NCBI GenBank assembly: GCA_905236495.1
Contig: CAJOPV010000026.1
Span: forward strand, 1-6,797
Length of the DNA stretch: 6,797 nt
Reading direction: 5' to 3'
Source: an uncultured Christensenellaceae bacterium
GTDB lineage: Bacteria > Bacillota > Clostridia > Christensenellales > Aristaeellaceae
Positions within the stretch are counted from its first letter, which is position 1; the number at the start of each line of letters is the position of its first letter. Positions 1-6,445 of this stretch are shown here, one piece after another. A program made the translations under genes and the position numbers. The notes below the pieces were generated by a model that saw only the letters and a list, made by a program, of their open reading frames with translations, ran no database searches and was not told the origin of the DNA.

Positions 1-438
1 TACGCCGAACGGGCGCCTCACCTGCTCTCCGGCGGGCAGAAGCAGCGGGTCGCCATCGCGGGGGTGCTGGCGATGGAGCCGGAGGCCATCATCTTCGACG
101 AATCCACCGCCATGCTGGATCCCCAGGGCCGAAAAGAAGTATTGAACGCCGTGAAGCGATTAAACCAGGAAAAGGGCATCACGGTCATTTGGATCACCCA
201 TTTTATGGAGGAGGCCGTGGCGGCGGATACGGTGCACGTGATGCACGAGGGGCGGATCGTTCTGTCCGGCTCTCCCAAGGACGTGTTTGCCGACGCGGAA
301 AAGCTGCGCCCCTATCGGCTGGACGCGCCGGTGATGGCCCGGCTTTCCCAGCGGCTGCGCAAAGCGGGTATGCCCCTGAGGGAAGGCATCCTGACGGCGG
401 AGGAAATGGCGGAGGAGGTGGAGCGGCTGTGCAGATAA
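1..438 (+). CDS. ecfA1: ECF transporter ATPase EcfA1, C-terminal part (5' truncated by window edge)
   Basis: One of the two cytoplasmic ATPases that power energy-coupling-factor importers of vitamins and metals. The window holds the last 145 residues, in frame from base 1; roughly the first half, with Walker A and the Q-loop, lies outside. Seen in the fragment: ABC signature LSGGQ at residues 9-13, followed by KQRVAIAGVLAMEP; Walker B AIIFDE at 29-34, with the D-loop MLDPQGR close behind; switch histidine H67 in WITHFMEEA. The KQRVAIAGVLAM stretch, the MLDP D-loop and the position before a second ATPase and EcfT point to EcfA1 rather than a generic ABC ATPase. Walker B is followed by ST where many homologues have AT, a mild variant. 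The stop (436-438) lies inside the start of ecfA2, so the two are probably translationally coupled. The family assignment is firm; the A1 rather than A2 label rests mainly on gene order. Confidence 0.93.
   Translation, partial: YAERAPHLLSGGQKQRVAIAGVLAMEPEAIIFDESTAMLDPQGRKEVLNAVKRLNQEKGITVIWITHFMEEAVAADTVHVMHEGRIVLSGSPKDVFADAEKLRPYRLDAPVMARLSQRLRKAGMPLREGILTAEEMAEEVERLCR
411..418 (+). promoter_or_regulatory. Ribosome binding site that fixes the GTG start of ecfA2
   Basis: GGAGGAGG lies 10 nt upstream of the GTG at 429, inside the 3' end of ecfA1. It decides the ecfA2 start. The frame is open much further upstream (from 189), but that extension only reads ecfA1 codons in another frame and gives a low-complexity Gly/Ala sequence. 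Starting at 429 gives MQIILDHVTHTYQPG, the normal EcfA N-terminus. Confidence 0.8.
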
Positions 439-1298
439 TCTTGGATCACGTCACCCACACCTATCAGCCCGGCAGCCCCTTCCAGGCCACCGCCATCCGA
501 GACGTGAGCCTGGAGATCCGCCCCGGGGAATTCCTGGCCCTGATCGGCCACACGGGCAGCGGAAAATCCACCCTGGCCCAGCATATCAACGGCCTCTTGA
601 AGCCCACCGAAGGACGGGTGCTGCTGGACGGGCAGGATATTCACGAAAAGGGCTTCAACAAAAAAGAGGTGCGCCGGGCGGTGGGGCTGGTGTTCCAGTA
701 CCCGGAGCATCAGCTGTTTGAAGAATCGGTGGAAAAGGACGTGGCCTTCGGCCCCAAAAACCTGGGCCTTTCCGAAGCGGAGATCAAGGAGAGGGTGCGG
801 GAAGCGCTGGAGAAGGTGGGCCTTTCGGATCAGTCCATTGCCGAAAAATCCCCCTTTGAGTTGTCCGGCGGGCAGATGCGCCGGGTGGCGGTAGCCGGGG
901 TGCTGGCGATGCGGCCTGAAATATTGGTGCTGGATGAGCCCGCCGCCGGATTGGACCCGCAGAGCCGGGAGGATATGCTGCAATTGATTTCCGAATTGCA
1001 CCGGCAGGGGAACACCGTGGTGATGATCTCCCATTCCATGGACGACGTGGCCCGGTTCGCCACCCGGGCGGTGGTGATGGAAAAGGGCGGCATCGCCATG
1101 GAAGGCGCCCCGGAGGAAATCTTCCGCCACGCCGAAAGGCTGGAAAAAATGGGGCTGGACGTGCCCTCTGTATGCAAGCTGGGCATGCTGCTTCGGGAAA
1201 AAGGCCTTGCCTTCCCCCCGGATATTTTCCGGGAGGACCAGGCCTACGACGCCCTGACGGCACTGTGGAAAGGGGGAAAAGCCCATGGCGCTGAGTAA
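429..1298 (+). CDS. ecfA2: ECF transporter ATPase EcfA2
   Basis: Second ATPase of the ECF energising module, which dimerises with EcfA1 and drives EcfT. With the GTG start at 429 the protein is 289 residues, the usual EcfA2 size. All nucleotide-binding elements are intact: Walker A GHTGSGKST at 40-48, Q-loop Q90 in FQYPEHQLFEESVEKDVAFGPKN (the glutamine-rich segment typical of EcfA proteins), signature LSGGQ at 145-149, Walker B ILVLDE at 165-170, D-loop GLDP, and switch histidine H202 in VVMISHSMDDV. The C-terminal region (about 226-289) matches the EcfA regulatory tail with its GAPEEIF motif. The start overlaps ecfA1 by 10 nt and the end overlaps ecfT by 14 nt, so all three subunits are likely made together. 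The longer upstream reading in the same frame is a shadow of ecfA1. Confidence 0.95.
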   Translation: MQIILDHVTHTYQPGSPFQATAIRDVSLEIRPGEFLALIGHTGSGKSTLAQHINGLLKPTEGRVLLDGQDIHEKGFNKKEVRRAVGLVFQYPEHQLFEESVEKDVAFGPKNLGLSEAEIKERVREALEKVGLSDQSIAEKSPFELSGGQMRRVAVAGVLAMRPEILVLDEPAAGLDPQSREDMLQLISELHRQGNTVVMISHSMDDVARFATRAVVMEKGGIAMEGAPEEIFRHAERLEKMGLDVPSVCKLGMLLREKGLAFPPDIFREDQAYDALTALWKGGKAHGAE

Positions 1299-2091
1299 CA
1301 TCACCCTGGGCCAGTATTACCCCGCCGACAGCGCGGTGCATAAGCTGGACCCAAGGGTCAAGATCGTTTTGCTGATCGCGGTGATCGTGGCGATCTTCCT
1401 AGCCCGGAATCTATTGGCCTTCCTGCCGGTGATCGCCTTCCTTGCGCTGGCAGCCAGGCTTTCCAAGGTGCCGGTGAAGCTGATGCTCAAGGGCTTAAAG
1501 CCCCTGCGGTTCATCCTGATCCTCACGTTCGTTCTGAACCTGTTTTTCCTCCAGGGGGAAACGCCGCTGCTGGATCTGGGCTTTGCCGTGATCAAAAAAG
1601 AAAGCTTGATTACGGCGGTGCATTATTCCCTGCGGCTGATCCTGCTGGTATTGGCCTCCAGCCTGCTCACCCTCACCACCGCGCCGGTGACGCTGACCGA
1701 CGGGCTGGAAAGGCTGCTGTCGCCCCTGCGGGTGATCCATTTTCCGGCCCACGAGCTGGCGATGATGATGACGATTGCGCTGCGCTTTATCCCTACCCTG
1801 CTGGAGGAAGCCGATAAGATCATGAAGGCCCAAACCGCCCGGGGCGCGGACTTTGAATCGGGCAATCTCATCGCCCGGGCCAAGGCCATGGTGCCCTTGC
1901 TTGTGCCCCTGTTCGTCAGCGCCTTCCGCCGGGCGGGGGATTTAGCCATGGCGATGGAGGCCCGCTGCTATCACGGCGGCGAGGGCCGCACCCGTCTGAG
2001 GGTCCTCCGGTGCGAAAAACGGGATTATTACGCCTGCGCGGCGGTGGCGCTGCTCATCATCTGCGTGGTGCTGTGCGGAAAAATTTACTGA
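1285..2091 (+). CDS. ecfT: ECF transporter transmembrane protein EcfT
   Basis: Integral membrane scaffold that transmits ATPase motion to exchangeable substrate-binding S components. It is 268 residues, normal for the family. Hydrophobic stretches lie around residues 26-57, 75-91, 115-135, 203-214 and 248-264. The N-terminal LDPRVK motif (21-26) is characteristic. The coupling region is clear: KAQTARGADFESGN with ARG at 185-187, then SAFRRAGDLAMAMEARCY with ARC at 226-228 as the second coupling motif. The Cys variant in the second motif is, from memory, frequent in Firmicutes EcfT and is not a defect. The ATG at 1285 lies inside ecfA2 and follows AGGGGG (1271-1276). No S-component gene is in the window, which suggests a group II module shared by several S proteins elsewhere. 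The truA/ribosomal genes that often follow ecfT in Firmicutes are replaced here by peptidase genes. Confidence 0.95.
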   Translation: MALSNITLGQYYPADSAVHKLDPRVKIVLLIAVIVAIFLARNLLAFLPVIAFLALAARLSKVPVKLMLKGLKPLRFILILTFVLNLFFLQGETPLLDLGFAVIKKESLITAVHYSLRLILLVLASSLLTLTTAPVTLTDGLERLLSPLRVIHFPAHELAMMMTIALRFIPTLLEEADKIMKAQTARGADFESGNLIARAKAMVPLLVPLFVSAFRRAGDLAMAMEARCYHGGEGRTRLRVLRCEKRDYYACAAVALLIICVVLCGKIY

Positions 2092-2093
2092 TT

Positions 2094-2102
2094 GGGGAGA
2101 GG
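2094..2102 (+). promoter_or_regulatory. Ribosome binding site for the GTG start of the first M42 peptidase
   Basis: GGGGAGAGG sits 5 nt upstream of the GTG at 2108, inside the 16-nt gap after ecfT. The resulting N-terminus, MKIEDFLREVTAIPGVTGNEG, has the family-typical 'ltxIPGVTGNE' opening, so this start is well supported. No promoter-like sequence fits in the gap; the gene is probably read through from ecfT. Confidence 0.65.
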
Positions 2103-2107
2103 TTGCG

Positions 2108-3148
2108 GTGAAGATCGAGGATTTCCTGAGAGAAGTGACGGCTATTCCCGGCGTGACGGGGAACGAGGGCGCCGCGGCGGATTACATCGCCGACGCTTTC
2201 CGGCCTTACGCGGACGAGGTGAGGGTGACGCCCCTCAACTGCGTGGTGGCCCGTCAGAAGGGAGAAGGCCCCAAGGTGCTCATTTGCGCTCACCTGGATG
2301 AGATCGGCATGATGGTGAGCAGGATCGAGGAGGACGGCTCCCTGCGGCTGCAGAGCGTGGGGGGCGTGGATCCCCGGGTGCTGCCCGGCATGCGGGTTCG
2401 GGTCTATGCCCGGGAGGGCATGCTGCTGGGCGTGGTGGGGGCCACGCCGCCTCACCTTTTGAAAGAGGCGGACCGCAAGAACAATTATAATTGGGACACC
2501 CTTTTCGTGGATTTGGGCATGGACGCGGAGCAGGTGCGGCAGAAGGTGCGCCTGGGGGATACGGTATGCTTTGAGGCCCGGTACGTGGAAATGAAAAACG
2601 ACCGGGTCGCCACCAAAACGGCGGATGACCGGGCCTGCGTCGCCATCATGCTGGAGGCGGCAAGGCGGCTGCGGCAGATGGCCCATCAGGCTGATCTGTA
2701 TTTCGTCGCCACCTGCCAGGAGGAGATCGGCAGCTACGGCGCGCTGATATCCGGCTTTGCCCTGGAGCCGGATATGGGCGTGGCCTTTGACGTGTGCCAC
2801 GCGGAAACCCCCGGCGCGCCCAGGAATTCCACCAGCAAGATCACTTCCCTCGTTACCAGCAAAGGCCCCTTCCTCAACAGCTTTCTGGTAAAAAAGCTGG
2901 AGGAAACGGCGAAAGAAAACGGCATCGAACTGCAATTCGCCGTGGATCCCCGATACACCTCCACCGACGCGGACGAACTGTCCGTCACCCGGGCGGGGGT
3001 GCCGACGGTGCTTCTGTCCCTGCCCATCAAGTATATGCATACCAACGTGGAGACCCTGGATATGCACGCCCTGAAGGAAGGCGGGCGGCTGCTGGCCCAT
3101 TATTTGGCAGCCATTCAGGGCAGCTGGGAGGATGAACTATGGAATTAA
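2108..3148 (+). CDS. M42 family metallopeptidase (glutamyl aminopeptidase / FrvX-YsdC type), first of three
   Basis: Cytoplasmic dinuclear metal aminopeptidase that removes N-terminal residues from short peptides. Family members assemble into large self-compartmentalised (TET-type) particles. It is 346 residues. Expected active-site groups are present in order: H62 and D64 in AHLDEIGMMV (metal ligand and the Asp supporting it), D173/D174 in TADDRACV (bridging metal Asp), E205/E206 in CQEEIGSYGA (general base and metal ligand), D228 in VAFDVCHAETPGA, and H311 in IKYMHTNVE. The PPHLLKEADRK segment (114-123) and the VGGVDPRVLPG segment (84-94) are family landmarks. There is no signal peptide or membrane segment. 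It is 16 nt behind ecfT and overlaps the next M42 gene by 10 nt. The exact substrate cannot be read from the sequence. Annotations such as 'endoglucanase' or 'cellulase M' for this family are historical misnomers. Confidence 0.92.
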   Translation: MKIEDFLREVTAIPGVTGNEGAAADYIADAFRPYADEVRVTPLNCVVARQKGEGPKVLICAHLDEIGMMVSRIEEDGSLRLQSVGGVDPRVLPGMRVRVYAREGMLLGVVGATPPHLLKEADRKNNYNWDTLFVDLGMDAEQVRQKVRLGDTVCFEARYVEMKNDRVATKTADDRACVAIMLEAARRLRQMAHQADLYFVATCQEEIGSYGALISGFALEPDMGVAFDVCHAETPGAPRNSTSKITSLVTSKGPFLNSFLVKKLEETAKENGIELQFAVDPRYTSTDADELSVTRAGVPTVLLSLPIKYMHTNVETLDMHALKEGGRLLAHYLAAIQGSWEDELWN

Positions 3149-4146
3149 AAACGCTGTGCGAACTGAACGGCGCCTCCGGGCAGGAGGGGGCCGTCCGCAA
3201 GGCCGTGCTGGAGGCTGCCCGCCCCCTGTGCGATGATGTGCATATCGACCGTATGGGCAACGTGATCGCCTTCAAAAAAGGGAGGACGGGGAACCGTCAC
3301 ATCCTCTTCAGCGCCCATATGGACGAGGTGGGCTTCATCATTCTGGACGCCACCGACGACGGCCTGCTGATCTTCCGTCCCGTGGGGGGCATCGACCCTC
3401 GGGTGACGGTGAGCAAGTATGTGCTGGCAGGGGAAAAGAAGCTGAAGGGCGTCATCGGCGCCCTGGCGATCCATCTGCAGACCGCCGAGGACCGAAAGCG
3501 GGTGCTGGGCTACGATAACCTGTATATCGATATCGGGGCCAAGACCAAAGAGGAGGCCCTTGCCGATTGCCCTCCCGGCAGCTACGCATATTTTGATTCC
3601 GCCTATCAGCCCTTTGGCGACGGCTGCGTAGTCAGCAAGGCGCTGGACGACCGGGTGGGCTGCTATAACCTTCTGCGGCTGCTGGAGGGGGAATACGACG
3701 CGGACATCACCTGCGCCTTCGTGACCCAGGAGGAAGTGGGCCTGCGGGGCGCCACCGGCGCGGCCTTTGCCGCCCAGGCGGATACGGTGATCGTGTTGGA
3801 GGGCACCACCGCCGGGGACATGGGGGCCGTGGAGAAGGCCCGCCGGGTCTGCGAGCCGGGCCTGGGCGTCGTCGTTTCCTTCATGGATAACGCCTCCATT
3901 GCCAACCGTTCCCTGTATCAGGAATTGCTTGCCCTGGCGGAACGAAAAGCCGTTCCCTGCCAGATCAAGCGGGGCTCCACCGGGGGCAACGACGCCGGGG
4001 CGTACCAGCGCAGCAAAGCGGGGGTGCGCACCTGCGTGCTGTCCGTCCCCTGCCGTTACATCCACGGCCCCAGCTCCGTGGTGAAGCTTTCCGACGTGGA
4101 GGCGCAGTACGCCTTGGCGAAGGCTTACGCGGAAAGCGCGAAGTGA
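3139..4146 (+). CDS. M42 family metallopeptidase, second of three (Glu in place of the metal-binding Asp)
   Basis: Second cytoplasmic M42 aminopeptidase, 335 residues, clearly a divergent paralogue of its neighbours and not a recent duplicate. Active-site residues: H60 and D62 in SAHMDEVGFI, D170/D171 in KALDDRVGC, E198/E199 in TQEEVGLRGA, and H309 in CRYIHGPSS. Where the first and third paralogues have Asp (D228 and D218), this one has Glu: E221 in VIVLEGTTAGD. The 'LEGTTA' form is, as far as I recall, a recognised variant within clostridial M42 enzymes, so activity is expected but metal geometry or specificity may differ. The late loop reads GSTGGNDAGAYQ (279-290), equivalent to the GTDA loop of relatives. 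ATG 3139 overlaps the stop of the preceding gene (4 codons) and follows GGGAGGATGA (3127-3136), which indicates translational coupling. The gene ends just before a GC-rich hairpin. Confidence 0.92.
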   Translation: MELKTLCELNGASGQEGAVRKAVLEAARPLCDDVHIDRMGNVIAFKKGRTGNRHILFSAHMDEVGFIILDATDDGLLIFRPVGGIDPRVTVSKYVLAGEKKLKGVIGALAIHLQTAEDRKRVLGYDNLYIDIGAKTKEEALADCPPGSYAYFDSAYQPFGDGCVVSKALDDRVGCYNLLRLLEGEYDADITCAFVTQEEVGLRGATGAAFAAQADTVIVLEGTTAGDMGAVEKARRVCEPGLGVVVSFMDNASIANRSLYQELLALAERKAVPCQIKRGSTGGNDAGAYQRSKAGVRTCVLSVPCRYIHGPSSVVKLSDVEAQYALAKAYAESAK

Positions 4147-4198
4147 CGGGAGGCGGGAGGCGGCTTTTCAGCCAAAGGCCCTCTCCCGCATCCTCCCG
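4147..4198 (+). repeat. GC-rich inverted repeat after the second M42 gene
   Basis: CGGGAGG (4147-4153) plus CGGGAG (4154-4159) are complementary to CTCCCG (4183-4188) plus CCTCCCG (4192-4198), giving 13 pairs with a 3-nt bulge (4189-4191). An inner GGC/GCC stem (4162-4164 with 4171-4173) caps the structure with a TTTTCA loop. No run of T follows (next bases AAATCCG), so it is not a classical intrinsic terminator. More likely roles are 3'-end protection or an RNA-processing boundary between the second and third peptidase genes. Confidence 0.6.
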
Positions 4199-4216
4199 AA
4201 ATCCGATTGGATAAGA

Positions 4217-4260
4217 GCAGAGGGAGAGAACAAACCTATTCCTCTGCAGCAGATAGGAGG
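4217..4260 (+). promoter_or_regulatory. Leader hairpin and Shine-Dalgarno of the third M42 gene
   Basis: GCAGAGG (4217-4223) pairs perfectly with CCTCTGC (4241-4247) around a 17-nt loop. The ribosome binding site AGGAGG (4255-4260) follows 7 nt later and lies 7 nt before the ATG at 4268. The hairpin leaves the binding site free, so it may present it rather than block it. I see no good -35/-10 pair in 4199-4255, so whether a separate promoter exists here is unknown. Confidence 0.45.
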
Positions 4261-4267
4261 AAATGAA

Positions 4268-5260
4268 ATGATTCTGGATACGTTAAAGACGCTGCTTTCC
4301 GCATACGGCCCTACGGGCCAGGAGACACAGGTGGCGCAGGTGATCAAGCAGCTCCTTGCGGGCCATGCAGACGGCATCCGCACCGATGTGATGGGCAATC
4401 TGATCGTGGAAAAGAAGGGCCAGCCGGGAGGCAAGACCATCATGCTGTCCGCTCACATGGATCACATCGGGCTGGTTGTGACGGATATCGAGGAAACGGG
4501 CTACCTGCGGGTCACCAACGTGGGCGGCGTATCGGTGGACGCTATGCGGTGCCGCCATGTGGTGTTCGGCAATGGGGTGCACGGCGTGGCGGTGTGCCAG
4601 CCCACCAAGGGCGAAACCGCCGGGATGCAGCACCTGTTTGTGGATATCGGGGCCCGGGATCGGGAAGAGGCCCTGTCCATGGTGCAATTGGGAGATGCCT
4701 GCGTGTTCGCGCCGGATATCGTTCCCATGGGCCGGTACCGCCTGGCGGCCCCCGCTATGGATGATCGCTGCGCCTGCGCGCTGCTTACGGAATTGCTGAT
4801 GCAGGCGACGGCCCCCCGGAACACCGTGGTGGGCGTTTTCTCCGTGCAGGAGGAGGTGGGCCTGAGGGGGGCTGCCGTGGCGGCCTATCAGGTGGCCCCG
4901 GACCTGGGCGTGGGCATCGACGTCACTGCCTGGGGCGATACCCCGGAGGTGAAGCTGCCTGCCGTGAAGCTGGGGGAGGGGGCAGCCATCAAGTTCATGG
5001 ATCGCTCCATGGTGGCAACGCCTCTGGTGCGGGACGCCCTCATTGCCGCCGCGGAAAGGGCGAAAGCCCCCTATCAGCGGGAGATCCTGCCCTTCGGCGG
5101 CACCGACGGCGCGGCGATCCAGCACAGCCGGGGCGGCGTGCCCGCCGGCACCCTGTCCATTCCCTGCCGCTACGTCCATTCCGCCTGCGAGGTCATTGAC
5201 CTGCGGGACATGGACAGCGCCTTGGCGATCTTAAAGGAATTTGTGAACGGGACATACTGA
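4268..5260 (+). CDS. M42 family metallopeptidase, third of three
   Basis: Third cytoplasmic M42 aminopeptidase, 330 residues, the shortest of the three. The ligand set is complete: H63 and D65 in SAHMDHIGLV, D165/D166 in APAMDDRCAC, E195/E196 in VQEEVGLRGA, D218 in GIDVTAWGDTPE, and H304 in CRYVHSACE. The GGTDGAAIQ loop (277-285) corresponds to the family's GTDA loop. It lacks the PPHLL-type segment seen in the first paralogue; that position reads CQPTKGETAGMQHL (110-123), so the pocket-lining loop differs. The start at 4268 follows a strong AGGAGG (4255-4260); another ATG at 4263 is in a different frame. Unlike the other two, it is not overlapped with its upstream neighbour but has a 121-nt structured leader, so its translation or mRNA stability may be set separately. 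The precise peptide preference is not readable. Confidence 0.92.
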   Translation: MILDTLKTLLSAYGPTGQETQVAQVIKQLLAGHADGIRTDVMGNLIVEKKGQPGGKTIMLSAHMDHIGLVVTDIEETGYLRVTNVGGVSVDAMRCRHVVFGNGVHGVAVCQPTKGETAGMQHLFVDIGARDREEALSMVQLGDACVFAPDIVPMGRYRLAAPAMDDRCACALLTELLMQATAPRNTVVGVFSVQEEVGLRGAAVAAYQVAPDLGVGIDVTAWGDTPEVKLPAVKLGEGAAIKFMDRSMVATPLVRDALIAAAERAKAPYQREILPFGGTDGAAIQHSRGGVPAGTLSIPCRYVHSACEVIDLRDMDSALAILKEFVNGTY

Positions 5261-5341
5261 GGATTTTAGGGGAAAATACGGGGGAAAAACATTCTGTGGG
5301 GCTAAAGAATGCTCCCCCCGATACTTCCTTCAAGAAAACGG

Positions 5342-5923
5342 ATGATGACTTGGATCGAAAACAAGCAGGTTTTAAGGAAAGATTTTCGGGAAAAAGCAAG
5401 ATCAATGGCAGTAGGGGAGCGAGCGAAAGCCAGCCGGGCCATTTGCCAGGCAGTAATGGGGCTGACGGCGTTTCAGAAGGCCCATGCGGTGTTTGTATTC
5501 GTGGGCATGCCGGGGGAGCCGGATACCGACGCCCTCATCGACGAGGCGCTGGCGGTGGGAAAGCGGGTATGCGTGCCCCGCTGCGGCGTGAAGCCCCGCA
5601 TGGACGCGGTGCCCATCCTGAGCCGGGCGGACCTGCGCCCCGGGACGCTGGGCATCCCGGAGCCCCCTGCCGACGCCCCCGCCGCGGCCCCGGAGGAGAT
5701 CGACCTGGCCCTGATCCCCTGTCTTTCAGCGGGGCGGGACGGAAGCCGTCTGGGCCACGGGGCGGGCTACTATGATGCGTACCTGGCGGGGCGGCGCATG
5801 CAAAAAATCTGCCTATGCTTTGAAGTGCTGGTGAGGGACAGCGTGCCCATGATGCCTTTGGATATCTGGATGGACGCGGTGATTACGGAAAAAGGGATCG
5901 ATACGAGGGAGGGAACCATATGA
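5342..5923 (+). CDS. 5-formyltetrahydrofolate cyclo-ligase (5,10-methenyl-THF synthetase)
   Basis: Cytoplasmic enzyme that converts 5-formyl-THF to 5,10-methenyl-THF with ATP, returning stored or inhibitory folate to one-carbon metabolism. From ATG 5342 it is 193 residues, normal for the family. Seen: N-terminal KQVLRKDFREKARSM (8-22) and a following ER (26-27); the substrate segment VFVGMPGEPDTDALIDEA (52-69) then GKRVCVPR; and the hallmark nucleotide-binding motif GSRLGHGAGYYDAYLAG (134-150). The C-terminus MDAVITEKGI is the usual 'DxvvTe' end. The Q and HD normally found around 162-174 are replaced (FEVLV, PLDIW), a mild departure. The start is uncertain: 5342 or 5345 best fit family N-termini but have only a weak upstream purine stretch, while an in-frame ATG at 5309 would add 11 non-family residues. 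The final TGA overlaps the ATG of the next gene. Confidence 0.88.
   Translation: MMTWIENKQVLRKDFREKARSMAVGERAKASRAICQAVMGLTAFQKAHAVFVFVGMPGEPDTDALIDEALAVGKRVCVPRCGVKPRMDAVPILSRADLRPGTLGIPEPPADAPAAAPEEIDLALIPCLSAGRDGSRLGHGAGYYDAYLAGRRMQKICLCFEVLVRDSVPMMPLDIWMDAVITEKGIDTREGTI
5905..5913 (+). promoter_or_regulatory. Ribosome binding site of the DIP1984-family gene
   Basis: GAGGGAGGG lies 6 nt before ATG 5920, within the cyclo-ligase coding sequence. With the ATGA stop/start overlap at 5920-5923 it supports coupled translation of the two genes. Confidence 0.7.
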
Positions 5924-6378
5924 AGCTGGCGGAAGCGCTGCTGGAAAGATCGGACCTGCAAAAGCGCATGGCGCAGATGAGCGGGCGGCTGCGGAATAAC
6001 GCCCGGGTGCAGGAAGGGGAAAAGCCTGCGGAAAACCCCCAGGAATTATTGAAGGAACTCAATGAAATGACGCAGCGGCTGGAAAAGCTCATGGCGGATA
6101 TCAACTTGACTAACAGCCGCGTCCTGTCCCAGGGAGAACCGCTGACAAGGCTCCTGGCCCGGCGGGATGCCTGGCAGCAGCAGATTCAGATCCTGCGGGA
6201 GTTTTTGGATGCCGCCTCCAGCCTGTACGACCGGGCCCGGCAGAGCGAAATCAAAATCCTCAGCACCGTGAAGGTTGCGGCGCTGCAAAAGGAGCTGGAT
6301 CAAAAGTCAAAGGACCTGCGGGAGCTGGATGCCCGCATCCAGGCCGCCAACTGGACGGAGGACCTGATCGAATCATAA
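5920..6378 (+). CDS. DIP1984 family protein (sometimes annotated septicolysin), function unknown
   Basis: A 152-residue soluble, highly charged, mostly helical protein. It matches what I know of the DIP1984 family (named after a Corynebacterium diphtheriae protein) nearly end to end. Landmarks are N-terminal MKLAEALLERSDLQKRM, the NNARVQEGEKPAENP segment (25-39), INLTNSR (61-67), GEPLTRLLARRD (72-83), SEIKILSTVKVAALQKELD (109-127), and the C-terminal RIQAANWTEDLIES. Long heptad-like stretches at about 40-65 and 115-142 suggest coiled coils. There is no signal peptide, membrane helix or catalytic motif. The biochemical role is not established to my knowledge; the septicolysin (pore-former) label found in databases has weak support, and nothing here suggests a toxin. 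The coupling to folate cyclo-ligase by ATGA overlap is the only functional clue. It is the last protein gene of the window. Confidence 0.88.
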   Translation: MKLAEALLERSDLQKRMAQMSGRLRNNARVQEGEKPAENPQELLKELNEMTQRLEKLMADINLTNSRVLSQGEPLTRLLARRDAWQQQIQILREFLDAASSLYDRARQSEIKILSTVKVAALQKELDQKSKDLRELDARIQAANWTEDLIES

Positions 6379-6388
6379 ACCAACGCAG

Positions 6389-6440
6389 GTAGCGCGGCGG
6401 GGCGGGCGTGATCTCTGCGGCTGAGAATGAGCCGCGCTGC
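6389..6440 (+). other. Mutually exclusive GC-rich stems just after the last gene
   Basis: AGCGCGGC (6391-6398) is a perfect complement of GCCGCGCT (6431-6438), extendable by a wobble and a G-C pair to 6389/6440. Inside it, GCGGCT (6417-6422) pairs with AGCCGC (6430-6435) around a 7-nt loop. The second stem uses the same 3' bases as the first, so the RNA can adopt only one at a time. It begins 10 nt after the stop of the DIP1984-family gene. The role is unknown. Confidence 0.5.
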
Positions 6441-6445
6441 AGGTA

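Noticed and set aside
189..428. Upstream extension of ecfA2 in the same frame
   Set aside because: It overlaps ecfA1 by 240 nt and translates to a Gly/Ala/Arg-rich sequence. The GTG at 429 with GGAGGAGG upstream gives a proper EcfA start.
312..1304. 330-residue antisense open frame opposite ecfA1/ecfA2
   Set aside because: It is the low-stop shadow expected opposite GC-rich coding DNA and gives a His/Gly/Pro-rich sequence with no family features. The + strand genes are unambiguous.
4147..4198. Intrinsic terminator after the second M42 gene
   Set aside because: The hairpin is strong but is followed by AAATCCG with no T-run, so it was recorded as an inverted repeat only.
5296..5775. 159-residue + strand open frame overlapping the cyclo-ligase
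   Set aside because: It is a frame-shifted shadow of the cyclo-ligase gene, Gly/Pro/Arg-rich in its second half, with no family signature.
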